A stretch of 64,000 bases of DNA from NCBI GenBank assembly GCA_019022495.1, contig JAFEKR010000038.1, forward strand, positions 186,001-250,000, in the 5' to 3' direction. This document shows, in pieces, positions 31,184 to 40,816 of the stretch. Within the stretch, counting starts at the first letter, position 1. Each line of letters opens with the position of its first letter. The stretch comes from Epichloe hybrida. Its lineage: Eukaryota > Ascomycota > Sordariomycetes > Hypocreales > Clavicipitaceae. The position numbers and the translations under genes are program-made. Below the pieces are notes generated by a model. The model had not been told where the DNA came from. It ran no database searches and saw only the letters and a list, made by a program, of their open reading frames with translations.

Positions 31184-32811
31184 TCAATTCCGTGCAGCTG
31201 CGGCTTCCACCTCGCCTATTTCCTTGATTGCCGTTGTCAAGTTCTCGTAGCCGTTTTCCGTAACATGGATGTTGTCCTCGAGTCTGCCCGGGGCCCGGGG
31301 GGGGTCAGTATCAGTTTTTTAGGGGTTTTTTTTTTTTTTTTCTTTCCCCCTCAAAGTTCAGTAGTCGAATACTCACCTGACGCCGCCGACGTCCCAATAT
31401 TTGTTGAGAACCTCCGAGTCAATATACTTGCTGTGAGCGGGGTCATCAAGATATGGTTGAATGATGAATTCGCAAAAGTAGACCTGAATGCCATGCCATG
31501 TCAGCGAGTACTGCCGGTTGCGGGGGATGCCAAAGGGATTTACCAACACCAGGCTCCACGGTCACGACAGCGCCGGCAGGAACGTGGCCACGTAGTCTCA
31601 GGTATCTGAATAGTTTGTCCTCGTCTTCGGGATTTGGATTACCGCCGGTGTCGTGGGTGTCCATCCCCAAGTGATGTCCGAGTCCGTGGGGAAAGAAGGC
31701 GGCGCTGGTTCGGGCATCGAGGATTTCCTGAACATGACCCTTCAGAATGCCGAGGGCCAGCAGACCCTCGACGGCGATTCTGTGTGCGTGAAGATGGAGA
31801 TCATCCCAGAGCATGCCGCCCTTGATGCGCTCAGTGCATTCCCTCTGCATCCTGGACACTATGGCATAAATGTCTCTCGATTCCTTGGTGAACTGTCCGG
31901 TCAAGGGGAAAGTTCTCGTCTACGAAATTATGAAGTGGTCAGGGAGAGATGGTACCGAGATGCGCACAGCTCCATGTTCCGAATCGAATTGCAGTACTTA
32001 CAATATCTGACGCATAGTTATTCCACTCGCATCCAGCATCGATCAACAAGTTCAGCTTTCCGCTCAAGGGGGCATTGTTGGCTACGTAGTGAAGAGTGGC
32101 AGCTGCTCGTCCAGCGGCCAGAATGGGATGGTAGGCCATCTCGGGAGCGGCGTGGGACACACATCGCTCCAGAAAGGTGGCGTAGAGCTCTTGCTCCGAG
32201 GCCGCAGTTTTGGCACGGTCAATGACGGCTCGGTGAGCGCGGCTGGCAATGTGATTTGCTTTCTGGATCATGGCAACCTCAAAGTCATCCTTGACGACGC
32301 GGCAAATCTCAATGGCGGTCTTGACTGTTTCAAAATCCTTCTCGGAGAACTGTAGGAAGGTGACATGGTCACAGACCTGGTTGCCAATGGCAAAGACGGT
32401 CGACCTGGGGCTCTGTTTGGCCAAGTGGGTTAATGTGGCATTGACCTCGGTGGTGAATTTGACCTCGTCCACGTCGTATTGTCTCAGGGCATCGTCAATG
32501 CTGAGGGGAAGGCCGGACCAGATAACATCCTCGGGGTCAAGGGGGGGGATGAATAGAGTCGATCTACCGGATTGGATGTCGTATGCAATGGAGCAGTCGG
32601 CAGCATTGCAACCAGTGAGGTAGTAAAAGTATCGGCGCTGTCTGAAATGCTCGGGAGAATCGCTGTCTTCCAGCAGCTTGGTCGAGCGAGCCTCGAGGTA
32701 AATGACACCATTGGCGTCCGGCTTGGATTTGCGGATTTGTTCGACGACGCGCTTGGCATGGGCCTTGCCAGGGTATTTGCCCTTGAGGACAGCCTCAAAA
32801 TCCCTGACCAT
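31184..32811 (-). CDS. pepP: Xaa-Pro dipeptidase/aminopeptidase (prolidase), 462 aa, four exons
   Basis: M24B metallopeptidase that releases residues before proline, usually Mn-dependent. Exons are 32002-32811, 31548-31919, 31377-31483 and 31184-31283; introns are 31920-32001, 31484-31547 (donor GTTGGT) and 31284-31376 (pyrimidine-rich with a long T run). All junctions stay in frame: [31 protein letters not shown]. Metal ligands are visible: two Asp in [20 protein letters not shown], His in [10 protein letters not shown], Glu in VVTVEPG and Glu in [11 protein letters not shown]. The N-terminal creatinase-like domain contains [13 protein letters not shown] and [17 protein letters not shown]. 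There is no signal peptide, so it is probably cytosolic. Length fits the fungal PepP family (about 460-470). Confidence 0.92.
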
Positions 32812-32863
32812 GGTGTTTGGTGCCGTTGCTGGTGCTGTAGGAGGTGTTGCAGCGGCTGCGACT

Positions 32864-32922
32864 GAGGAAACGACTGAGGAAACGACTCGAGGAAACGACT
32901 CGAGGAAACGACTTGAGGAAAA
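32864..32922. repeat. 13-14-bp tandem repeat, GAGGAAACGACTC unit
   Basis: Four to five tandem units immediately upstream of the pepP start codon, probably in its 5' leader. Confidence 0.8.
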
Positions 32923-33310
32923 GGGGAGAGCGACAGAGGGGTAAATGTAGTTTTTTTGCGAGAGAGAACGATGAGTACATGTACGGATTATGACGGTTCA
33001 AGATGCAGTCCAAGGCTGAGCAGCGGGATGGGTGCAGATGCAGATGCAGATGTACAGACGGAGCCGAAGATGGAAAAGGAAAAGACGATGCAGACGTGGT
33101 CGCAGATGGGGTTGCGGAAGCGCAGGCTCCGGCTCGAGCTACATTCACGGACATGTCGGCCAACTCGTGAACCGGCCGAATTGTACCGCGCGTCGGCTAC
33201 GCGTCGTTCTCTTTTCTCGTCTTTTCTCACCGGCCGGTGCATGGCGGGGATGCGATGCAGCCGAGGTTATCAGCTGGGCCAGGACATATTGGCATGGTGT
33301 CATTCCCATG

Positions 33311-33350
33311 GCGAGGGCGAGGGCGAGGGCGAGGGCGAGGGCGAGGGCGA
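33311..33350. repeat. (GCGAGG)n hexanucleotide repeat
   Basis: Six to seven perfect tandem GCGAGG units in the pepP/JLP2 intergenic region. Confidence 0.9.
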
Positions 33351-34098
33351 TGAAAGATGGCAGGATTTTATTCCGTACGCATTATTACGCATTATTCATC
33401 TTCTTTAATGGTCCTTTTGTTCTTTTCTCTCCCCTTCCAAACCCTACAACCTACGGACTACCCTTTTTACCCACCAATCGATAAAGCAGTTCAACCGTTG
33501 GGTGGGGGGGGGGGGGGCAACACGCCGCACAACCACAGCTCAGCTCAGTCAACAGTCAACTCATCGGCCAACCTTTTTTTTTTATATGTACATGTATTAC
33601 GGATTACGTGGCTGTTATCCACCTCCCCACCACGCACGCATGTCAGCATCGGCCTTGGCTGAGGGGCAAATCCCAGCAAATGTCGTGACCATGACGACAC
33701 TCAGCTTTCTTGTTGTTGGACGACTCGGGATTCCTAGTGCTGCGCATAAACGATTCCAAGACCGCCGGAAAATTGGTCCTTCCCTGTCCCTCAAGTTTTC
33801 TTCCCTCGCTCCATCATCGCCGTGACCAGAATTTGTGAGCAAGGCTTCGCAGCCAGCCAATCAGCGTTCGACGCAGCACATACATACCTACCTACCACCG
33901 ACCCATCCCCTCCCCCCGTAAATTCCCCCAAGGAACCCCACAGTGCTGTTACCGCACAAGTACTTACTTTCCCGCCTCCCATCCGTCAAGTTCAATTCCT
34001 TCCACCTCCAAAGTCTGTGAAGCGACCCGGCCAGTTGACAAATGGATTAGCATCGCAATCACATAGAACCAAGGGCAGACACGACCATAAAAAAAGAA

Positions 34099-35110
34099 AT
34101 GGTATACTACTTCAGCTCTTCGACTGTCTCCCCCCCCGGGCTCATCTACGCAGGCAAGGACAAGTTCGAGAGTGAGCGACCCCCCCAAACCAAGGGCCAT
34201 TTCCAAATTCCGACTAAAGAAAAAAAAAAAACCTTTCATAGACGAAGATCTCATCAAGCATGGCTGGGACGAAGACATCTGGGTATGATTTCCCAATCTT
34301 TTACTTTTCATTCTCTTAAGATTCTCTTGAGAAGAAGAATAAAGACAGAAAAAAAAAAAAAAAAAAAAAAAGTCAAAGAAAGGCCAATAAAAGCCATCCT
34401 TTCAATAATCCCCCTCATTCAATGTCTTAACAAGAAACAGTTCCACGTCGACAAGCTCTCCAGCGCCCACATCTACCTCCGCATGCAAGACGGCCAGAGC
34501 TGGGACTCCCTCCCCGAGGACCTCGTCACGGACCTGGCGCAGCTGACAAAGGCCAACTCGATAGAGGGCAACAAGAGGGACAACGTGACCGTCATTTACA
34601 CGCCCTGGTCCAACCTCCGCAAGGACGGCTCCATGGACGTCGGGCAGGTCTCGTTCAAGGATCCCCGCAAGGTCAAGCGCGTGCTCGTGCCGGCGCGGGA
34701 GAACCCCGTCGTCAACAGGCTTAACAAGACGAGGGTGGAGAAGAAGCCGGATCTTAGGCAGGACAAGGACGATCGGATCAAGGCCCTGGGGAGGAATGAG
34801 TTGGCTGCTCAGCAACAGAGGGTAAGATGGCGTGGCGTACCCGTCCCTTGCACGACCAACCTTGCATCACACACATCTAGCTACGTTGATGTGTGTGTGT
34901 GTGTGTGTGTTGGCGGGAAACACACGGCGTTGCTTTGGATGGGATACAGCTGACCGTTTGCAGAGAAAAGACGAGGCGAGACAGGCACACGAGTGGAAAG
35001 AGAAGAAGTGGCAAAAGGACCATGCATACGACGACATGTTTACGGATGAAATCATGGCTGCGTCGAGCAATCAGCATCGCGATGCCGATTGGGAAGACGA
35101 CTTTATGTGA
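34099..35110 (+). CDS. JLP2: CCDC25/JLP2 homologue (NFACT-R domain), 213 aa, four exons
   Basis: Exons are 34099-34171, 34242-34282 (41 nt), 34441-34821 and 34964-35110. Introns: GTGAGC...TAG, GTATGA...CAG, GTAAGA...CAG. Junctions give the family sequence: GKDKFE/NEDLIKHGWDEDIW/FHVDKLSSAHIYLRM. Further hallmarks are ANSIEGNKRDNVTVIYTPW, then SMDVGQVSF, then a charged helical tail ending DADWEDDFM like the animal protein's acidic C-terminus. The NFACT-R (DUF814) domain covers most of residues 1-115. The family is conserved from yeast Jlp2 to human CCDC25 (about 208 aa); the human protein is reported as an extracellular-DNA sensor, whereas the fungal role is unknown. Intron 2 has a 21-nt A run and intron 3 a TG repeat. 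Confidence 0.9.
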
Positions 35111-35568
35111 CATGAACAAGAAGCCCAAGCCCACCCTTGATTCTGTAATCATATTCGAAGAATGCACTTCTTCGTACAGATTGAGCATCATCAATTTCGT
35201 CCATTTGTGCGCTTCCATCATATATATCCTAGAGCAAACGACCAAGGGTATTCCGAGTGAAACATGTGTCACGCAGCTAGGCTAAACGGCCAAAAACGGA
35301 GTGCGCACACCCTCATATGTAGCTGCCATCAAATGAGCATGTATGCTCAACAAGATGGATGGCTACCAACATTGCAAATAAAATTGAAACCTCTCGGAAT
35401 AAAGCTCCAAGCCGAGATCTCATCAATAAGTGTCGTGGCGGAGTTTTCATTACCCACCAACCCCTGTACGTTGTGTGCGTCCAATGTTGAGGTCCTCTAA
35501 TCGATGTGCCGGGCCGCGCAACTCTCTCGACATTTCCAAACGCATCGAGCTACAAGATCCTTGGTTGC
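35111..35568. other. convergent 3' intergenic region
   Basis: No supported gene between the 3' ends of the JLP2 gene and the kinase-protease fusion gene. Confidence 0.5.
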
Positions 35569-38500
35569 TTATGCTTCGGGGGGCGGAGGAGGCGACGCCT
35601 CCGCATCGGTTTTCCTTGTGCTCTTGGCTACTGGAGCGACCTCGGGGGCTTCAAACTCATCCTCGCCATCAGACAAGTGCTCTGGATCATAGTCGAAATC
35701 CGCTGCCGAGCTCACTAGGTGCTTGGCGCGCTGAACGCCCTCGCTGGGATCTCCCAACATGACTACGGGCTCCCCCCCGGGGAGACGAACTTCAGATGCC
35801 CCCAGTGTCTGAGCCACATCGAGCAAAAGCACATCCATGGGACAGATGTAGGCAACATGCTTGCGCTGACTCCAGGCAAGCACGTGCCCACATAGCTGGC
35901 CGTGACGGCGATCCACGACCCATGCGCCGCTGTCTCCGGGAACGCCCATGGGTAGATTGCTCGTTGCCTTGTGATCGTTGCCGGAGGGTGTACCGGTAAT
36001 CTGGTAGGCATGACTTGATGAACAACGCCCATAGATCTTGACACTGGTCAGTGTTGGAAGGATTTGGCCGGTTTGTAAGCCGCTCGTGCGTGCAACGCAT
36101 TGAACTTCTAAGCCTGGCAGAGACGATGACGGTGCCACTGTCGTTGGCCGAAGTTTGCCAAGCTCATCACTCAGGTTGGCCTTGGCTTTGTGACCCGACA
36201 AGCCAGCCTCCCAACGAGGGATCGAGTTGTCTTCTGGGAGCCGACCGTCCGCAAACTCGAACAATGCCCAGTCGACTTCGTGCGTCAGACCATTGGCTTG
36301 CTTGCGACGTATGCCACTTGATGCATACATCTCGCCCAAACTGAACGTGTCCAAATGGTCTTCGTCTTCCGTCTCGGCACAGGGAAAAAACCCTTCCTCA
36401 ACATCGTCCAGAGCCGGCTGTGTGACAATATAGCCATCACCACAACCGGGCTCGATTCCTGGGATGTCGCCAGGCTCGAACTCATCATCGTCATCATCAT
36501 AGTCGCTGCTGATGTCTGTCTCGGAGTATGCCTCAGATTCCGCGTCAGACAAGTCATATGCGAATTCCTCATCATCCGCACTGCTCTCCATGAATTCGGC
36601 ATACCAGTCATGGTCAGGAACGGCACTGCTGCGAAGAGTTTCCGTCTGTACGGTCTCCCGGTCTGGATCATCAAGCATATGGTGGACTGTCATACCATAT
36701 GGTTTATCATCAACCAAGACCAGGCCTCCAAAACTGACAGGGGGGAGATGGCGGTCGCCGATCCAAGCACCGATGCTCGCTCCATTTTCGGGATACGCTT
36801 GATAGTCGGGGTTCACGGCCTCAATTTCGGCATCATCCTCGATGCCAGGTTTACTTGCACGGGCCATGGATCGCAAGACGGACTTGGAGTAACGACGAGA
36901 TCGAAGTACATGGCCACGACACACTTTGAGGGCAAATCCTGTGGTGTCATCAAAGAGCTCGCCCAGTCGCTTCTTGAGAATTGCTCGAACTTTGCCCACA
37001 GAGGTACATACTACCACAACGGTAGGTTTCGTCGCTTGAGGGCTCGGTCCAACGGATTCCAGGGAAATTTCAACAGACTCTAGATGCTTCCGATAAAAGT
37101 GTCGAAGAGCCTGGTTGACTTGCGGCATCAAGATGGTATTCCACTTGTCAACAACGTCCGGTGGAATCGGCACATGAGGATAGAGCCTCATCTTTAGTTT
37201 GCCGTGTACATCAGGAACATCAGGTGAGAGGCGCGCGTTCTGTGTGCCTTGATGTTGGACTGTGAATCCGTTAGCATGACTTATAAAAAAGAAGAAAAGA
37301 AAAACCCCAGTTCGGTGTAGATGCCAGCTCAGTACCTTCGGCTGGAGCCTTTTCTGCATCACGACTGAACAACTGCTTCGGAGGAGCATCAGCATGCGTC
37401 AGTCGTGACTTTTTGTCGGCGGGGAAACCTGATGGACTTTTCACATCCTTTGTCGATTCTAAATGCTCTTGGATTGTTGGCGTTTCATGCAATTCCTGAG
37501 CTAGACGCTGCTCAAGACCACTAACGCCGTCCAAGATGCAGCATGTTTCCAGGAATCGGCTGGTTTGCATTTGTACCGCCGACAGCAGACTTTCCCCGCG
37601 TGCTTCCCCCCCACTCATTTCATCGTCCACGGCATGCCAGCAGGCTCGAACAGCCTTCACGTATAGAGTGCCGCACTTTGTCAACAGTTGATCCAGAGCG
37701 GATGCTGGGATAATGGTCGAGGCTGGATCAGGGAGCAGGTTTTCAAGTTTCGTCCACAAACCAATGGAGAGCAACACCATCGCCAGTGAATACAGCTCTA
37801 GAACGCGCTCATCGGCGGCTTGGCTGGGGGAGCGCCGTGAGCCGCGAGGATCTAGAGGATGGCGCCACGGAGTTGCTTGAGGTGCGGACCCATCCTCGGC
37901 AAACAAGTCAAATGAAGATACAAGCGGGCGCCGAATGTCAACGGGCGCATCGTCGGTGCCAGGTCCGCTCGTGGTCATGTCGCAAAATGAAACATTCTTG
38001 TCGGCCAGGTTTCCGTGCGTGAAACCTCTTGCGTGCATATCGAAGACAGTGTTGGTCAAATTGTATGCCAGTCTGAACTTTGCCTCAAGGGGTGGCTCTG
38101 ACTGCCGCGTGAGTAGGTCGCTCAAGGTAGGCAGGTTGTAGAGAGGATTCTTGGTCAGTCGCTCAAACGAAACGGCGTTGAAGGAAGGGGGGAATCTGTA
38201 GACGAGACCAATTCGAGAGTTCTCAAGATCCTCAAAGTATCCTAGCAGACGGGGAAGCCCGGTCCAAGTTCCCGGTGCCCGTTGAGGATCTTGCTGAAGG
38301 CCCGAAGATAATCTCTCAAATCGAGACATGGGAGGCATGATTCCAGTGACGGAGTATATAGAGTCGAAAGTGGCATATTCAAGCAAAAGAGGTGCCCAAG
38401 GTTCTTTGCTTGTGGTACCTTGAGTCAGCTCAGAGTATGCCATCTTGCTCATGAAGACAACTTCTCTGGGTGGGATGTCTGCGTTCCCTGGCTGTTTTTG

Positions 38501-39094
38501 CCGTAGATGCGTCAATGTTTGCGGGCCGATCTGCTGTGGTGTCTGCATGCGACTTGACTCAAAGGGCCTGAATTCCTCCGTGCCAGAAGACTTGTAAGTC
38601 GTCTTTGACATCGGCCGGGGAAGAGAAGCCGACGACCGTGTACGGGACAAGTCGTACAGCGTATCAATCGAGGCCGTCAGGTCTCGAACAAGATCTTCGA
38701 ACCGACCCTTATCCCACCGTACCAGCGGCAGTTTTCGATCTGGAGAGGGCCTGCTCGTCACCGAATGTATGGAGCTTTGCCACAATGGTTCCGCCTCGGC
38801 TAAAATGTCTTTGATGGTCGACATGATGCTACCAACAACCTCACTCAGGCCAGCCCTGGAGAGAGATTCATCAATCTCAACAGATTGATTCGGGTCCGAC
38901 CATTCCAGGCCCCAGCTGACAAGGCGATCTTTCTGAATGCGGAGCTTGCGATGAAGCGCCTTCATTTCCGGATCCTCTGCATGCTGAACAGGCTCCTTGA
39001 CGAAGTCACTCGACTTTTTTGTGTCGTTGTAAAGTCGACTAAGCCGGCGTTGAAAGGGCAATTGGAAGCCGCCCATAGGTATGAAGGAGGACAT
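35569..39094 (-). CDS. pseudokinase-serine-protease fusion protein, 1149 aa, two exons
   Basis: Exon 1 is 37336-39094, intron 37260-37335 (GTACTG, GCTAAC branch, CAG), exon 2 35569-37259; the junction gives [17 protein letters not shown] in frame. Residues 1-110 are helical (possibly HeLo-like). About residues 200-480 form a kinase-like domain: [10 protein letters not shown] where the ATP-binding Lys would be expected, [14 protein letters not shown] (about 355-368) with HGN replacing the catalytic HRD, and SSFDLF replacing DFG. This points to a pseudokinase. Exon 2 encodes a conserved linker domain, then a trypsin-fold protease with GMTVHHML (His about 776), VDWALFEF (Asp about 915) and [11 protein letters not shown] (Ser about 1027). 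A very acidic insert separates His from Asp. No signal peptide, so intracellular. Role unknown. Confidence 0.8.
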
Positions 39095-39887
39095 TGCTAA
39101 GAGATGATTTTTTTTTTTTGTGGTGTTTCAAGGTTATGGCGCGGCAATGAACAAAACGCCTTTCACCTCGCTGATGGAGAGAAAAGAAGATGAGCGACTT
39201 ATCGTAAGCTCTGCGTTCCAACCTACTCCTCACGATGAGCTCATGGCCCGTACCTATTATACTGTCGAGGGTAGATTCCTAGCGAGCATGTGGCGAAGTG
39301 CAAGCCAGCAAGGTTTGTCACAAAGGTCTCAACTCAGTCCAACGTCGACAAGTTGAACTCGGATGCAGCCGACAAGATGAGATTGGGGGCCGAGAGGGGA
39401 GGAATGGCAAGAGTCCGGACTCTGCAGAAAGTCTGGTCTGCGAGGAAGGTCTGCGAGGAAGGAGCCTTTCTTCCGCATTTAGGTCGAATCCGCAACGCTC
39501 CCTCCCACCTAGAAGCGTTATCTGGTTGCCTTGTGATGGGAGGGGAAGCAAACGGGTCGTCGCATTGCGTACGGACGTATATCGCGTCGCATTGTCTGTC
39601 CCTTGTCTTTGGCGGGGAAGAAAAGAAAAGAATGCTGCTGCCTGAAGCTGCTGTGGATGGACGTGGATAGACGTGGATAGACCACCCTGAGATGTTCATT
39701 GGCTGCCTGGTGACTCCGTGGTGAGCAGCGATTGGCTAGGTCAAAGCTGTGAGACGGTGTGGCAAGTGATGACAATGAATTCAGCTATCTAGGCTATCCA
39801 CACGTGGCATGGCATACATCTCATATGTACATAATCCGTAATCCGTAGAAGCAATTGCCGCTTGCCTGCCGCAGCGGATCCATCCTG

Positions 39888-40163
39888 TCATTTCACCTCA
39901 AGAAAGCAATCCATGAGGATCGGCAAGTCATCTTGCGTAGAGAGACAAACCTCATTGGGCAATAATTTCCGTATTTGTCGCGTGTCGGGTCGATTCCCAA
40001 AACATTGAATTAGATTTTCAGCTTCTGTCTCGGCAGCTTTGGGAAACATGACGCGGTACAACGGACCGCTTTGCATGGCTGGAAAGTCAACATCGCGGAC
40101 GATGCGCTCAGCACCAGCGCTATTTGTATCGGCAACGTTCTCTACAACAGTAGGCTTATTCAT
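39888..40163 (-). CDS. hypothetical protein, 91 aa (weak)
   Basis: Uninterrupted minus-strand ORF of balanced composition (no low complexity) with segments such as SGPLYRVMFPKAAETEAENL. No motif, signal peptide or clear promoter. It could be the end of a decayed or spliced gene. Confidence 0.25.
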   Translation of the reverse strand: MNKPTVVENVADTNSAGAERIVRDVDFPAMQSGPLYRVMFPKAAETEAENLIQCFGNRPDTRQIRKLLPNEVCLSTQDDLPILMDCFLEVK

Positions 40164-40674
40164 TACAGCAGAATATGCCAGGCGAAGGAAATCTTGTCGG
40201 CAAAATAGTAAACAGGATCGCTTCGACTGCGATTGTCATGTCATGGGCAAAAAATTTCCCGAAGCATGAAAGCTTTTTCAGGTGCGTTGCATGCATCGCA
40301 CACGGTCACGTCATGTAAATGCTGAATTCCTGCCATGAGAATCAACTGTAAGTTGTTAACGAAATCTACATATTGCATTTGTAAGCATTAAGAGAACCCC
40401 TGCATTTGCATTTACATGTTAGAAAATCCACGTGGGAAAACCAGCATCGAGGCTGTTCGAGAATAAAATACTGAATATCAGATGGAACACCAGCCCTCCT
40501 GAAGAGCAGACTACCCACAGCCGTGGTTGCCGTTCCCTGTGTGGGCACCAGTTCGATCCATACCAGAAGATGACATGATATTGGTTTTTTCCCTCCGTTA
40601 CCTCACAGGCGCTATTGATCGTCGCGTATCCTCTGTAAAATAGGAACTAGCGCCAGCTCAGGTCCAAGTGGTTT

Positions 40675-40727
40675 TGCTCAGGAGATGCTTAGTGAGCAAA
40701 AGATAGCTCACTAAGCCAGCCCTGAGC
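40675..40727. repeat. imperfect 23-bp inverted repeat (hairpin)
   Basis: Arms 40675-40697 (TGCTCAGG...GCTTAGTGAGC) and 40705-40727 (GCTCACTAAGC...CCTGAGCA) are inverted copies differing at about four central positions, with a 7-nt loop. Further TGCCTGAGCA at 40741 and CAGCTCAGG at 40655 repeat the arm ends. It lies about 90 bp beyond the stop codon of the subtilisin gene, on its downstream side. Confidence 0.7.
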
Positions 40728-40816
40728 AGTGCCTGTGTAGTGCCTGAGCAAATATGTCTAAAGGCGGCGATGCGAGATCATCGTATTTCCCCGCGTAATA
40801 CACATTGACCTTTGGT

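Larger units (their letters stand above)
32812..34098. other. divergent promoter region with simple repeats
   Basis: No supported gene. Besides the two listed tandem repeats it holds CAGATG repeats near 33030-33055, a G run at 33504-33516 and TATGTACATGTATTACGGATTACG at about 33585-33608 (dispersed-motif type). Confidence 0.5.
39095..40816. other. 1.7-kb intergenic region
   Basis: Apart from one weak minus-strand ORF (39888-40163) and an inverted repeat (40675-40727) nothing is supported. TAATCCGTAATCCGTAG lies at 39833, and a T run lies just before the fusion-protein gene. Confidence 0.45.

Noticed and set aside
40480..40560. tRNA-like GTTCGATCC segment
   Set aside because: The T-arm-like motif has no matching acceptor, D or anticodon arms around it.
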